A stretch of DNA of 64,000 nt from Mesorhizobium sp. LMG 17147 (GCF_024297145.1 NZ_JANCTC010000003.1:186001-250000), one strand, 5' to 3'; positions 1 through 9,436 are shown, counted from the first letter of the stretch. The notes: generated from the letters alone by a model not told the origin. Numbers and translations are program-made.

Positions 1-1
1 C

Positions 2-328
2 CGTATCGTGCTGCAGCAGCCGGGATTGCTGTTCCTCGATGAAGCCACTGGCGCTCTTGACCCCGATGGACGGATCGCCTTCCACCAGGCGATCAAGGAC
101 AATTGCCCTGATGCAACTGTGATCTCGATCATGCATGAGGCGACGCCGCCGAGATCGCTCGCGGGCACCGAATTCTACCACAGCGTCGTTGCGATCGCCG
201 ACGGCGTCGCCACCAAGAAGCCGCTGGTTCCGAGCTTGCCGGTCGAGCTCACCACCATCCTCACGCAACCGACGCGGCCGGCCGAGGACAAGTGGCTGCG
301 CTTTCCCCGCCGGCTGAAGCAGAGATAG
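2..328 (+). CDS. ABC transporter ATP-binding domain, C-terminal part (gene cut by window start)
   Basis: This is the 3' end of a gene whose start lies outside the window. The visible reading frame opens at base 2 and shows a Walker B/D-loop segment (LLFLDEATGALD) followed about 30 residues later by a switch-histidine segment (ISIMHEATPP). This is the normal order at the end of an ABC nucleotide-binding domain. The closing FYHSVVAIADG stretch resembles the fused permease-ATPase family of the SbmA/BacA/YddA type, where the ATPase is the C-terminal half. That subfamily assignment is tentative, because no permease part is visible. A gap of about 270 bases without a recognisable gene separates it from mgtE. 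Confidence 0.7.
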   Translation, partial: RIVLQQPGLLFLDEATGALDPDGRIAFHQAIKDNCPDATVISIMHEATPPRSLAGTEFYHSVVAIADGVATKKPLVPSLPVELTTILTQPTRPAEDKWLRFPRRLKQR

Positions 329-599
329 CTGCGGCACCATTGCCAGCATCCAGCCAGCCCGCGACGTAGCCCGATCACAGTCTCGCGATCCAGTCGATTT
401 GCCGCCGTTTTAACCCGCTCTCGCGATTGACTCGGCAAGGCGCGCTCCTATGTTGCGCCGGCTTGCAGAATCTCAATCCGAACCCGCGAGCAGAAAGGTC
501 ACCGCGCCATGCCTGGCGACAGTCACAGTCGAACGCAACCGCCGTCCGCTTGACGTGATCTGACAGGCTCACGTCCTGCCGGACGGCAAGGAGTGAGCC

Positions 600-1964
600 A
601 TGAACGAGTTTTCCCCCGTTGCGGGCGGCGATGCCATCGCCATCGCCCGCGTACTTGCTAACGAACATGTCGCCGACATGGTCGAGGCGCTGAACCAGGA
701 GCCTCGCGAGACGGCATCGGAGCTGCTTTGCGAAGTGCCGTTCGAGCGGCTGGTCGATATCTTCGACCAGCCTGAACTCGACGGCGCATCCGAACTGGTC
801 GAGGCGCTGCCCCGCATCAAGGCAGGCAGACTGCTTGCCGCCATGTCGGTCGACCGCGCCGCCGACATACTGCGCGATCTGAACGAGCCGGCTCGTTCCG
901 AGCTGCTTGCCGGCCTGGCGCCACCGCTGCGCGCGACGCTGCTTGCCATTCTCGGCTATCCCGAGGGCAGCGCCGCCTCGCTCATGACGACTGAATATGT
1001 CAGCGTGCCGCCGGATTGGAGCGTTGCCCGCACGCTGGATTATGTTCGCAAGGTGGAGCGGACGCGCGAAACCGTCTACGCGATCTACATCGTCGATCCG
1101 CAAACGCAGGTCCTGTTGCGCTCGACCAGCCTGCGTCGACTGATTGCTGGCGAACCCGACGAGCTGATCATGGCAATAGCGCCGGATCGTGCGCCTATCA
1201 CTGTTTCACCGCTGACCGATAGTGAAAAGGTTGCTCAGTTGATCTCCAAATATGATCTGCTCGCCGTCCCGGTCGTGGACAACGGCAAGCTCCTCGGCAT
1301 CGTCACCATCGACGACATTATCGATACGATGATCTCGGAAACGACCGAGGACGTGCATCGTTTCGGCGGCATGGAGGCTCTCGACGAGCCCTATATGAAG
1401 ATGGGTTTTCTGGCGATGATCCAGAAGCGCGCCGGGTGGCTGTGTGCGCTGTTTATCAGCGAGATGCTGACCGCCAATGCGATGCAAAGCTACGAGGGCG
1501 AGCTGGAAAAGGCGATCGTGCTGACCCTGTTCATTCCATTGATCATGAGCTCCGGTGGCAATTCCGGCTCGCAGGCGACCTCGCTCGTCATCCGAGCCCT
1601 GGCGCTGCGCGAGATCGGCCTTGGCGACTGGTGGCGGGTGGCCCTGCGGGAGCTGCCCACCGGCCTGGTGCTTGGCTCGATCCTTGGCGTAGTCGGCGTC
1701 GGCCGCATCGCGCTCTGGCAATATTTCGGCTTCTACGACTACGGCCCGCACTGGCCGCTGATCGCAATGACGATCGGCGCCACGCTGGTTGGCATCGTCA
1801 CCTTCGGCTCGCTGTCTGGATCAATGCTGCCGTTCGTCCTGAAGCGCATCGGCTTCGACCCGGCCAGCGCATCAGCCCCGTTCGTCGCCACGCTGGTCGA
1901 CGTCACTGGGCTGGTGATTTATTTTTCGGTGGCGCTGGTGATCCTGCGCGGAACGCTGCTGTAA
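600..1964 (+). CDS. mgtE: Magnesium transporter MgtE
   Basis: A 454-residue inner-membrane Mg2+ channel/transporter of normal family length. The N-terminal MgtE_N helical repeat domain covers roughly residues 20-125. A CBS pair follows (about 130-255, with LLAVPVVDNGKLLGIVTIDD in the second CBS). The membrane domain runs from about residue 285 to the end, with five predicted helices. The hallmark pore-region motif SSGGNSGSQATSLVIRALAL is present. The ATG at 600 is preceded by a good Shine-Dalgarno (AAGGAG). In this family the cytosolic N and CBS domains gate the pore according to intracellular Mg2+. The gene stands alone and converges on gor, with a strong hairpin between them. Confidence 0.96.
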   Translation: MNEFSPVAGGDAIAIARVLANEHVADMVEALNQEPRETASELLCEVPFERLVDIFDQPELDGASELVEALPRIKAGRLLAAMSVDRAADILRDLNEPARSELLAGLAPPLRATLLAILGYPEGSAASLMTTEYVSVPPDWSVARTLDYVRKVERTRETVYAIYIVDPQTQVLLRSTSLRRLIAGEPDELIMAIAPDRAPITVSPLTDSEKVAQLISKYDLLAVPVVDNGKLLGIVTIDDIIDTMISETTEDVHRFGGMEALDEPYMKMGFLAMIQKRAGWLCALFISEMLTANAMQSYEGELEKAIVLTLFIPLIMSSGGNSGSQATSLVIRALALREIGLGDWWRVALRELPTGLVLGSILGVVGVGRIALWQYFGFYDYGPHWPLIAMTIGATLVGIVTFGSLSGSMLPFVLKRIGFDPASASAPFVATLVDVTGLVIYFSVALVILRGTLL

Positions 1965-1980
1965 AAAAACTCACGCACTT

Positions 1981-2009
1981 CCATCGCGGCAATCTCGTTG
2001 CCGCGATGG
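1981..2009. terminator. Bidirectional hairpin between mgtE and gor
   Basis: A perfect 12-bp stem (CCATCGCGGCAA paired with its complement) with a 5-base loop sits in the 57-base gap between the convergent mgtE and gor. There is an A-run on the mgtE side (around 1964-1970) and a weak T-rich stretch after 2009. Its position and symmetry suit termination of both genes. Confidence 0.7.
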
Positions 2010-2021
2010 GTTATTGTCGCG

Positions 2022-3410
2022 TCAGACGCGCTCACCATCTCTCACCCGGTAAGTCGGCTTGTACATGGTGACCAGTTCTTCCGCCGCGGTCGGATGCACC
2101 GCCATGGTGCGATCGAAATCATCCTTGGTCAGCCCGGCCTTCAGCGGTATGCCGAGAAGCTGCGCCATTTCGCCGGCGTCCGGCCCGAGGATATGGGCGC
2201 CGAGGACCTTTTTCGAGGCGCCGTCGACGACCAGCTTCATCAGCATCTTTTCATCGCGGCCGGAAAGCGTGTGCCGCATCGGCCGGAAGGTGGCGCGGTA
2301 GATTTCAAGATCCGAAAAGCGTTTTGCCGCCTCATCCTCCGACAGGCCGACCGTGCCGATCTCGGGCTGCGAAAAGACTGCGGTGGCGATCGTGTCATGG
2401 TCGGGCGCCGTCGGCTTGTCCTTGAAGGCGGTCTCGACGAAGCACATCGCCTCGTGGATCGCCACCGGCGTCAATTGCACGCGGTGGGTAACGTCACCGA
2501 TCGCCCAGATGTTGTCGATGTTCGTGCGGGAGTATTCGTCGACCTGGATTGCCCCGGTTTTGGTCATCTCGATGCCGACGCCTTCCAGCCCCATGTTCTC
2601 GGTATTGGGAATGCGGCCGATGGCGAGCATGACCTGGTCGACCGTCAGCACGGTGCCGCCGGTGACAAGCGCGTCGAGCCGGCCGTCAGGGCGCTTCCTG
2701 ACCCACTCGGACACGGCGTGGCAGAGGATTTTTATCCCCTTCTTTTCCATCGTCTCGTGCAGCATGCGTCTGAGGTCCATGTCGAAGCGGCTGAGTATCT
2801 CCTTGCCGCGATAAACCAGAGTCGTGTCGACGCCCAGCCCGTGAAAGATATTGGCGAATTCGACGGCGATATAGCCGCCGCCCTCGATCATGATTGCCTT
2901 CGGCAGCTCCTTGAGGTCGAAGGCTTCGTTGGAAAAGATGCAGTGCTCATGGCCGGGCAATGCCGGATGCGGCGCCGGGCGCCCGCCGGTAGCGATCAGG
3001 ATCTGGTCGGCGGTAACGGTGCGATCCTCACCGAGAAGATGCACCACATGCGGATCGACCAGGGTGGCGCGCGAATGAAAGACCTCACCGCCGGCACCGT
3101 GCACGTTCTTCTTGTAGACGGCCTCCAGCCGGCTGATTTCGCGGTCCTTGTTGGCGACCAGCTTCTGCCAGTCGAAATGCGCTTCAGGCACCGTCCAGCC
3201 AAAAGCGGCAGCGTCGGCGAAATGCTCGGGGAATTGCGAGGCGTAGACATAAAGCTTCTTCGGCACGCAGCCGCGGATCACGCAGGTGCCGCCGTAGCGG
3301 AATTCCTCGGCAACGCCGACACGCTTGCCGAGTGCGGCCGCGACGCGCGCCGCCCTCACCCCGCCGGAGCCGCCGCCGATGACGAAAAGATCGTAGTCGT
3401 AACCGGCCAT
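2022..3410 (-). CDS. gor: Glutathione-disulfide reductase
   Basis: A 462-residue FAD/NAD(P)-dependent disulfide oxidoreductase that reduces oxidised glutathione with NADPH in the cytosol. The N-terminal FAD Rossmann motif GGGSGG lies at residues 12-17. The redox-active disulfide is Cys43/Cys48 in GGTCVIRGCVPKKL. An NAD(P)-binding Rossmann segment follows (IEGGGYIAVEFA). The C-terminal dimerisation domain carries the catalytic VHPT motif (His439). The GCVPKK signature and the MAGYDYDLF start are typical of alphaproteobacterial glutathione reductases rather than dihydrolipoamide dehydrogenases. It lies downstream of, and on the same strand as, rpiA and the DUF2059 gene, but a terminator separates it from them. 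Confidence 0.95.
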   Translation of the reverse strand: MAGYDYDLFVIGGGSGGVRAARVAAALGKRVGVAEEFRYGGTCVIRGCVPKKLYVYASQFPEHFADAAAFGWTVPEAHFDWQKLVANKDREISRLEAVYKKNVHGAGGEVFHSRATLVDPHVVHLLGEDRTVTADQILIATGGRPAPHPALPGHEHCIFSNEAFDLKELPKAIMIEGGGYIAVEFANIFHGLGVDTTLVYRGKEILSRFDMDLRRMLHETMEKKGIKILCHAVSEWVRKRPDGRLDALVTGGTVLTVDQVMLAIGRIPNTENMGLEGVGIEMTKTGAIQVDEYSRTNIDNIWAIGDVTHRVQLTPVAIHEAMCFVETAFKDKPTAPDHDTIATAVFSQPEIGTVGLSEDEAAKRFSDLEIYRATFRPMRHTLSGRDEKMLMKLVVDGASKKVLGAHILGPDAGEMAQLLGIPLKAGLTKDDFDRTMAVHPTAAEELVTMYKPTYRVRDGERV

Positions 3411-3460
3411 GGCTGAACTCCTTGCCCCTCAAACACCGAGACAGGTAGGCTGCCGACTAT

Positions 3461-3490
3461 CAAAAGAAAAGCCCGGACTTGCCGGGCTTT
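3461..3490 (-). terminator. Rho-independent terminator after the DUF2059 gene
   Basis: On the minus strand a 9-bp stem (AAAGCCCGG with its complement, 5-base loop) is followed by TTTTCTTTT. It lies between the stop of the DUF2059 gene (3529) and the start of gor (3410). It should end the rpiA-DUF2059 transcript and leave gor with its own promoter in the short remaining gap. Confidence 0.85.
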
Positions 3491-3528
3491 CTGGTCCAGT
3501 GGCGGTCAGGCCGCTCGGAAGTCCGCAA

Positions 3529-4107
3529 TCAATTCGGTGTAGCGTCCGCGGGAGCTGCGCCATCGGCCGGAGCGGTACCGTCGGCAGGGGCAGCCGGCGC
3601 CTTGGCATTCGCCGCTGCACCCAGGGTCTCACCGACCTGCTGGGCGAGATCGCGAGCCAAGCCGTTCTGCCAGATCTCGGCAGCCTTCACCAGTTCGCGC
3701 GTCACGATCGGGCCGTTGTCGAGCAGCTTCTTGCCGGAATCGGAATTGTAGAAGGCGGCGATTTCATTGAGTTCCTTTTCCGAGAACACCTTTGCGTAGG
3801 CAAGCGCTGCTTCCTTTTCCAGGTCGGCGCGGCGCGACGCCAAGGCCATTGCCTTCTCGTTGATCGTCTTGGCGATCAGTTCCTGCATGTCCGGGTTCTT
3901 CTGGATCAGCTGCTGCTCGAGCGCCGCGGCCGCTTGCGGCAGGATGTTGTCGAACGTATCCGTCGCATGGATCGCCGCGACCGCGGCACGCGCCGCCTTC
4001 AGATGCGCATCAGTGACGTCCTGCGAAAATGCCGGCGACGAAAACGCGAAAACGGCCGAGGCCGCCAGAATGGCAAAAAAGCGGCCAACCCGGTTATGCA
4101 ACATCAT
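3529..4107 (-). CDS. DUF2059 domain-containing exported protein
   Basis: The start is placed at the ATG giving [20 protein letters not shown], a clear signal peptide ending near FSSPAFSQ. An in-frame start 11 codons upstream is possible but would lie deeper inside rpiA. The mature protein is helical and carries the DUF2059 region, with an [15 protein letters not shown] segment typical of that family (mid-to-late part of about 190 residues). The C-terminus is a low-complexity Ala/Pro/Asp tail. The function of the family is unknown and a periplasmic location is inferred. The start overlaps the end of rpiA by about 14 bases, so the two are probably cotranscribed. Confidence 0.85.
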   Translation of the reverse strand: MMLHNRVGRFFAILAASAVFAFSSPAFSQDVTDAHLKAARAAVAAIHATDTFDNILPQAAAALEQQLIQKNPDMQELIAKTINEKAMALASRRADLEKEAALAYAKVFSEKELNEIAAFYNSDSGKKLLDNGPIVTRELVKAAEIWQNGLARDLAQQVGETLGAAANAKAPAAPADGTAPADGAAPADATPN

Positions 4108-4825
4108 GATCGGTAAAACTCCTTGGTTTTCGGGCGGCATGGACGGTTTGGATGCCGTCGCCGCCGGCTATGATGGCCGTTGTCGCCAGCCCGATGAAAA
4201 GACCATGCTCGACCACGCCGGGAATGGCGTGGAGAGCATTCGAAAGCGCTCTTGTATCCGGAATGCGGCCAAAAGATGCATCGAGGATAAAATGGCCGCC
4301 GTCTGTAACAAATGGCTGGCTCCCCGTCATCCTCAATGTAACAGGGCCGGAAAGGCTCAGGTTTGCAGCCGCCGCGCCAACCGCAATTTCGGTGGCGCGC
4401 AGGCCAAACCGGTTGACTTCGATGGGCAGCGGAAAGCGGCCGATCATCTCGACCATCTTGGAGCTGTCGGCAATGACGATCATGCGGGCGGAGGCCGCCG
4501 CGACAATCTTTTCGCGCAGCAGCGCGCCACCGCCGCCCTTGACCAATGTCAGCGCCGGATCGATCTCGTCGGCGCCGTCGATGGTGAGGTCGAGCTCCGG
4601 CGTTTCCTCGAGGGTCGACAGCGGCACACCAAGCTCCGTGCAAAGGACGGCGGTGCGCTCCGAGGTCGGCACGCCGATGACAGTCAGGCCGGTGGCGACC
4701 TTGTCGGCGAGCAGCCGCACGAACTCATCCGCTGTCGTGCCGGTGCCGATGCCGAGCCGCATGCCATCCGTGACATGGGCCAGCGCTGTCCGCGCGGCCT
4801 CAACCTTCAATTGCCTCGCATCCAT
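4094..4825 (-). CDS. rpiA: Ribose-5-phosphate isomerase A
   Basis: Interconverts ribose 5-phosphate and ribulose 5-phosphate in the pentose phosphate pathway. The family signatures are all present: [11 protein letters not shown] (phosphate-binding loop), [10 protein letters not shown] (catalytic Asp region) and [11 protein letters not shown]. The start at 4825 gives [18 protein letters not shown] and a 243-residue protein close to the usual length. The open frame extends 18 codons further upstream, but those residues are not family-like. It heads a two-gene unit with the DUF2059 gene and is divergent from gph, about 145 bases away. Confidence 0.94.
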   Translation of the reverse strand: MDARQLKVEAARTALAHVTDGMRLGIGTGTTADEFVRLLADKVATGLTVIGVPTSERTAVLCTELGVPLSTLEETPELDLTIDGADEIDPALTLVKGGGGALLREKIVAAASARMIVIADSSKMVEMIGRFPLPIEVNRFGLRATEIAVGAAAANLSLSGPVTLRMTGSQPFVTDGGHFILDASFGRIPDTRALSNALHAIPGVVEHGLFIGLATTAIIAGGDGIQTVHAARKPRSFTDHDVA

Positions 4826-4969
4826 GCCGGGCCCCAAGATTTGTTTCGGCGCTCGTAGCATTTTTGCCGAGCTGGTCAAAGGACCTTGCCCGCGGTGGAT
4901 AAGCCGGCTTGCCTGAACGGGCCGCAGCGGTTATCGCCTGCCGGCAATCGAATCGTCACAGGACAGGCC

Positions 4970-5653
4970 ATGACCCGACCGACCATCGTGTTCGACCTCG
5001 ACGGGACGCTGATCGACACGGCGCCGGACCTGCTCGACAGCCTCAACCACAGCCTTGCCGCCAGCCAGCTCGCGGCCGTCGACGAAGCCGGCTTCAAGCG
5101 TTTCGTCGGCCATGGCGGCCGCGTGATGATCGAGCGCGCCCATGCAGCGCAGCACAGGTCGCTGGCCGTGGAGGAGCACGATCGGCTGCTAAAGCTGTTT
5201 CTGGACCATTACACCGTTAACATTCCCGGCAAATCGCGCCCCTACCCGGGCGTTCCCGAGGCGATCGCACGGTTCGAGGCAGCCGGTTACCTGCTGGCCA
5301 TCTGCACCAATAAATACGAGGCCAATTCGGTGGCACTCATCGAGGCGCTCGGCATGACCAGGCATTTCGCGGCGATCTGCGGTCAGGACAGTTTTCCGTT
5401 CCGCAAGCCCGACCCGCGCCATCTCACGCAGACTATCGCGCGCGCCGGTGGCGACCCGCACCGTGCACTGATGGTCGGTGATTCGCAGACTGATATCGAC
5501 ACGGCAAAGGCCGCCGGCATTCCGGTAGTGGCAGTCGATTTCGGCTACACCGATCGTCATGTGCGGGAGTTCGAGCCGTCGGCGGTGATCTCGCATTTCG
5601 ATTCGCTGACGCTCGATCTGGTACAAGGGCTGATGGCCGCGGCGGAGGGCTGA
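4970..5653 (+). CDS. gph: Phosphoglycolate phosphatase (HAD superfamily)
   Basis: A 227-residue HAD hydrolase that removes phosphate from 2-phosphoglycolate. Motif I is VFDLDGTLIDT with nucleophile Asp9 and Asp11. A helical cap follows (about 20-90), then motif II (ICTNK), motif III Lys in RKPDPRHL and motif IV GDSQTDIDTA. The ATG at 4970 places motif I at the normal distance from the N-terminus. An upstream in-frame extension to 4886 adds residues with no family resemblance. Close relatives act on other small phosphoesters, so the exact substrate is inferred from overall similarity to Gph. Confidence 0.88.
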   Translation: MTRPTIVFDLDGTLIDTAPDLLDSLNHSLAASQLAAVDEAGFKRFVGHGGRVMIERAHAAQHRSLAVEEHDRLLKLFLDHYTVNIPGKSRPYPGVPEAIARFEAAGYLLAICTNKYEANSVALIEALGMTRHFAAICGQDSFPFRKPDPRHLTQTIARAGGDPHRALMVGDSQTDIDTAKAAGIPVVAVDFGYTDRHVREFEPSAVISHFDSLTLDLVQGLMAAAEG

Positions 5654-5755
5654 AGCCGGTCATAGTCCAGACGGCCAGATGACGGCCGACAAGTGGTTGA
5701 CTTCGCAGGCCGGCCTCCCTTATATCGCGGCGCGCTTGGCCTTCGGGCAACGAGC

Positions 5756-5830
5756 GGGCGATTAGCTCAGCGGGAGAGCACACCCTTCACACGGGTGGGG
5801 TCGCAGGTTCAATCCCTGCATCGCCCACCA
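5756..5830 (+). tRNA. tRNA-Val (anticodon CAC)
   Basis: A full cloverleaf is readable. The acceptor stem GGGCGAT pairs with ATCGCCC. The D arm contains TAGCTCAGCGGGAGAGCA. The anticodon stem CACCC/GGGTG encloses a loop with CAC. The T arm contains GGTTCAATCC, and CCA is encoded at 5828-5830. CAC reads the valine codon GUG. No att-like repeat or integrase follows it. Confidence 0.97.
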
Positions 5831-6049
5831 TCTTTTCAAGCACTTAGCCATCACCGACGGGGAATGCTGCCGTGATCGAGAACCAGCGCATAATCGTATT
5901 GGTTTTCCGTGCGCTTTTCCGCAAGCTATAAGACTGACAGGCACACTTACGCTTAGCACAATTGCCGGTCTGGACGATCCGCAAGCCCGAGTCCGGGAAC
6001 AAACCCGTATGTAGATGAGTTTCTGCTCATCGAAATGTGAGGGAAAGCC

Positions 6050-6301
6050 ATGTCCAGACTTGTTTTGGCGGCCGCCGTGCTGCTTGTCGGCGGATCGGCC
6101 TTTGCCGCGGACGAAAATCCGGTGCCGCCGCAGAATGCCAAGAAGCTGTCGGAAATCATCGCCAAGGTAGAGCAGCGCGACGACTTCCGCTACATCAAGG
6201 AAATCGATTGGGACAGCGGCGCCTACACCGTCATTTATTACACGAACGACAAGGCCAAAGTTGAAATCACCTATGATCCGGTGACAGCTGCGCCGAAATG
6301 A
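6050..6301 (+). CDS. Small exported PepSY-domain-like protein
   Basis: An 83-residue protein with a signal peptide (MSRLVLAAAVLLVGGSAFA, cleavage before ADEN). The mature part of about 64 residues has the pattern LSEIIAKVEQRDDFRYIKEI followed by a beta-rich YTVIYYTND...VEITYDP. This matches a single periplasmic PepSY unit. Such domains are proposed to inhibit or regulate extracytoplasmic proteases or to act as small binding modules; no specific role is known here. An SD-like GAGGGAAAG lies before the ATG. The gene stands alone between the tRNA and a membrane protein gene. Confidence 0.8.
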   Translation: MSRLVLAAAVLLVGGSAFAADENPVPPQNAKKLSEIIAKVEQRDDFRYIKEIDWDSGAYTVIYYTNDKAKVEITYDPVTAAPK

Positions 6302-6428
6302 AGCTGGCCGCCAACGGTCCAGATTCTAAAAAATGCCTCTCCTCGAAGGCCCGCGGCCTTCGGCACACCCTTGTGTAGATATGACTTTGATGGCTGACTG
6401 GGTGCTATCATTGCGCGCGGGGGTGGGC

Positions 6429-6905
6429 ATGGCGACGGTAAAGCACGTATTGAAACGCTTTCTGATGATGCTCGCGGGTTATTTCATAGCGGTATTGGTT
6501 GGGCTGATCGCGGTGGCGGCAATTTATGGCGGGCTGAGTTCGCTGCCAAATGCGCCGAATTATTTCGACGTCATGGGTGTCACCCCCGTTGCGGTGCTGC
6601 TGTTGCCGCCGCTCGGCATGTTCATCTATTTTCTGACGATTGTGATGACCGGCCTGCAGACGCTGATCTTCGCACTGATTGCCGAGTTTTTCTCGCTGCG
6701 CAGCTTTTGGCTGCACATGATCTTCGGCGCGGCGGCCGCGGTTGGCGGCTTCGCCTTGATCTGGCCCAGTGTACCGGACGACACGAACCCGGAGCGCTGG
6801 GCCGATATCGGCATCATTGCCGCCGCAGGCGTTGTCGCGGGCTTGGTCTATTGGCTCATCGCCGGACGCGATGCGGGTTTCCGGCGTCCACTGTTTCAGC
6901 GCTAG
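6429..6905 (+). CDS. Four-helix inner-membrane protein of unknown function
   Basis: A 158-residue protein with four predicted transmembrane segments: LMMLAGYFIAVLVGLIAVAA, VAVLLLPPLGMFIYFLTIVM with the following helix, MIFGAAAAVGGFALIW, and IIAAAGVVAGLVYWLI. Very short loops separate them. The ATG at 6429 (MATVKHVLKRFL) puts a short basic segment before the first helix. The frame extends upstream to 6333, but that part lacks protein-like composition. I do not recognise a named family. It resembles uncharacterised membrane proteins common in Rhizobiales. It converges on the YcbB-type transpeptidase gene with an 11-base gap. Confidence 0.7.
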   Translation: MATVKHVLKRFLMMLAGYFIAVLVGLIAVAAIYGGLSSLPNAPNYFDVMGVTPVAVLLLPPLGMFIYFLTIVMTGLQTLIFALIAEFFSLRSFWLHMIFGAAAAVGGFALIWPSVPDDTNPERWADIGIIAAAGVVAGLVYWLIAGRDAGFRRPLFQR

Positions 6906-6916
6906 AACCGTATCTC

Positions 6917-8809
6917 TCAGCTGGCCGGCGAACGCACCGCTTCCGTGCTGTCGAGCGCCTGCTGCAGCCTTGTGTCGCGGCCGTAGACGTCATTGAAATA
7001 TTCGACGGTACCGGACAGGTCCGGCCATGCGGTGAAATAGGCGACATAGACCGGGATCTTGCGTGTCACGTCCTCGGTCGAATGTCCGTGTTTCAGTCTG
7101 TCCTCGATGTAGTCGACCGAGGTACCGAGCACGGCAGCCGCCATGCCGCGCGGATCCTGCAAGCGAACGCAACCATGGCTGAGCGCGCGCATGTCGCGCT
7201 GGAAAAATGACTTCTGTGGTGTGTCGTGCATGTAGATGGCGTGCTTGTTGGGAAACAGTATCTTCAGCTCGCCCAGCGCATTGGCCTCGCTCGGCAGCTG
7301 GCGCACGCCGTAGGGTATCTTTGCGCCATAGGCACCCCAATTGACCGAGGATGAGGGAATGCGCTTGCCGCGGGCATTGACCACCTCATAGCCGGCGCGG
7401 TCGAGATAGCCGGGATCCCGCCGCAGCCGCGGCAACATCTCGTTGACCAGGATCGACTGCGGCACGCCCCAATAGGGATGAAAGTCGACCTGCTCGATCT
7501 GATCATAGAAGAAAGCAGTCTGGTTGGTGGGCCTGCCGACCACGGCGCGGGTCTTCAGCTTCTCCTCGCCGTCGTCGATATAGCTCGCAGTGAAAGCCGG
7601 CTGGTTGATGAAGACGCGCGGGCTGCCGAGGTCGGAAGGCAGCCAGCGCAATTCTTCGAGCGCAACCCGAACCTTCTGAATTTTGTCGGCCTTGGACGTT
7701 CCGGCCAACGATGCGACGGTACGCGGGCCGATGACGCCGTCGCCTTTCATGCCGGCCCGTTTCTGCACCGCCTTGATCACCGGCACCAGTTCCGGATCGT
7801 AGACCTCGCTGGTGGCGAGCTTCGCCAGCACCTCGCCATAGGCACCGCCCATCTCGTCATCGAGACTGCGCGCGATCCTTGTCAAAAGCTTCGGCAGCTC
7901 GGGGCTGGTCTGCCCCGGTTTCAACAGCAGATTGGGATCGACGACGATCTCGTCCTCGGCGCTGGCCTGTAGCGATTCCAGTTCGACGCGCAGCGCCTGA
8001 TACTCGGAATTCTGTGGATGCCGTGATTCGAGATAAGTACGCACTTGCTGGGTATGGGCCAGCGTCTTCAGTACCCCTTCCATGTCGAGCGGCTTCGGCG
8101 GAAAATCGTAGTAGCCGGTGATGCGGTTGGGATCGACGCGGCCGCTTTGTGCGTCACGGGCGTAGCGCAGGACACGGGCCGACATCGCCATCTCGAAGCG
8201 AACCAGCTCTTTCAGGCGCTCATCGGCATTGCCCGCCGATACGCCTGCTGCCGGAACTTCGACGGTGTAGTCGGCGGGCGTCAGGCCGTAGCTCGCGGCC
8301 TCGCCCAGCACCCGCACCGCATCCTCGGCACGGCTGTTGGGACTGGTTCCCGTCACCCAGATGAAATCCGGATTGGCTGAGTAGTACGCGATCAGCGCCT
8401 TGGCGATGTCCTTCTCGGCGTAGAGATCATAGCCGTCGAGCCCGGCAATGGCTTCGCGGAATGCAGCCCCGGTGGCCGTCGGCTCGAATGCAGCATCCTG
8501 AGGCGTTGCCGGTTCAGGCGCTGCCGACAGTGCCGAAAAATCGACGCGCACCAGCGGATCGCTCTTGTAGGTGTAATAGGACGGGCTGCTGATTTGCGCA
8601 CCACCACCCCCACCGGAAGCGGCTGGCGCCTTGGGCTTGTATTTTGACGGTGGCGGCGGAAAGTTATCTTTCGGCGGTGCGTGTTTGACGCCGCCGCCGA
8701 AAAGCATGTCGAAGAACCCTTGCGCTTCAACCTGCGGCGTCCCGAAGGCCAGCATTGCTGCGGCAACCGCGAACGGCAGCACGGTTGCTTTGTTTACAAG
8801 GAGTTTCAT
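6917..8809 (-). CDS. L,D-transpeptidase, YcbB/LdtD type
   Basis: A 630-residue periplasmic enzyme that forms 3-3 crosslinks or attaches proteins in peptidoglycan. The N-terminal signal peptide is MKLLVNKATVLPFAVAAAML. A Pro/Lys/Gly-rich linker follows to about residue 65, then a scaffold domain. A PG_binding_1-like segment lies near 345-365 (VQKRAGMKGDGVIGPRTVAS). The catalytic YkuD domain contains HDTPQKSFF and SHGCVRLQDP, with the nucleophile at Cys547. The layout (scaffold, PG-binding, YkuD) is that of the large YcbB class rather than the short ErfK class. A second, ErfK-like transpeptidase is encoded at 57944-59068. Confidence 0.92.
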   Translation of the reverse strand: MKLLVNKATVLPFAVAAAMLAFGTPQVEAQGFFDMLFGGGVKHAPPKDNFPPPPSKYKPKAPAASGGGGGAQISSPSYYTYKSDPLVRVDFSALSAAPEPATPQDAAFEPTATGAAFREAIAGLDGYDLYAEKDIAKALIAYYSANPDFIWVTGTSPNSRAEDAVRVLGEAASYGLTPADYTVEVPAAGVSAGNADERLKELVRFEMAMSARVLRYARDAQSGRVDPNRITGYYDFPPKPLDMEGVLKTLAHTQQVRTYLESRHPQNSEYQALRVELESLQASAEDEIVVDPNLLLKPGQTSPELPKLLTRIARSLDDEMGGAYGEVLAKLATSEVYDPELVPVIKAVQKRAGMKGDGVIGPRTVASLAGTSKADKIQKVRVALEELRWLPSDLGSPRVFINQPAFTASYIDDGEEKLKTRAVVGRPTNQTAFFYDQIEQVDFHPYWGVPQSILVNEMLPRLRRDPGYLDRAGYEVVNARGKRIPSSSVNWGAYGAKIPYGVRQLPSEANALGELKILFPNKHAIYMHDTPQKSFFQRDMRALSHGCVRLQDPRGMAAAVLGTSVDYIEDRLKHGHSTEDVTRKIPVYVAYFTAWPDLSGTVEYFNDVYGRDTRLQQALDSTEAVRSPAS

Positions 8810-8998
8810 GGATCACCCGCTCCGGTTGAACCGGATCCCGTTCCGCACCGCTTTCACGGTCTCGCCCACCCCATGGCGGATGTAAGGCGTGACTACACTG
8901 ATTCATACTGATTTCGTTAAGCTTCCATAAATTTCGGAACGTCTGTTGCAGAACGGTTTCACAACGTCGTGACGGGTCAAGCGAATCCGTCGCCGTGC

Positions 8999-9360
8999 TC
9001 AGCCAGAACGGCAACCGTCCAGTGACCAAGTCTCACGCGTTGCGCCGTCGATGGTCAATGCCGCGCCTGTCACGAAGCGTCCTTCGAGACCGGCAAGCCA
9101 GGCGACCATGCCGGCGATCTCGTCGGCCGTTCCGAAGCGAGGCATCGCCATCTTCTGGCGCTGATGCTCGGCGTGCGGGCCGGCTGCCGGATTCATGTCG
9201 GTATCGGTCGACCCCGGATGGACGACATTGGCGGTGATGCCGCGCGGACCGAGATCGCGGGCAAAGGCCTTTGGTCAGGCCAACCAAGGCAGCCTTGCTG
9301 GCCGAATAAGCGCTCGGCGCGTCGCGCTCGGCCCTTCTGGCGACGGTGGCCGGGGCAATG
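8999..9360 (-). pseudogene. Remnant of a short-chain dehydrogenase/reductase (SDR)
   Basis: Only the C-terminal half of an SDR remains, split over two frames. The upstream part carries the catalytic Tyr-Lys segment (SAYSASKAALVGLTK). One extra base in the AAA run near 9270 then shifts the frame. Reading resumes with FARDLGPRGITANVVHPGST and continues through GTADEIAGMVAWLAG to the stop at 8999. The Rossmann half (TGxxxGIG) and the central strands are missing, because the alpha/beta hydrolase gene ends at 9437 only a short way upstream. This is a truncated and frameshifted gene, not a functional oxidoreductase. Confidence 0.8.
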
Positions 9361-9436
9361 GCGGCTTGGATAGCGATGGCCGGCACCGGGGTGGCGGCGT
9401 GACGATCGAACCCGGCAGACAAGAACGACATTCAGA

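Noticed and set aside
1998..3416. Long plus-strand frame (472 codons) opposite gor
   Set aside because: It is the complement shadow of a high-GC gene. Its translation has no family resemblance and lacks an RBS, while gor on the other strand is complete.
5756..5830. tRNA-Val gene as an integration site of a mobile element
   Set aside because: No integrase follows and no repeat of the tRNA 3' end is seen downstream in the window; the flanking genes are ordinary.
5996..6020. GGAAC followed by AGTT at 17 bases upstream of the PepSY-like gene, as an EcfG promoter
   Set aside because: The -10 element lacks the leading C of CGTT, and the position would leave a leader of under 30 bases. Too weak to claim.
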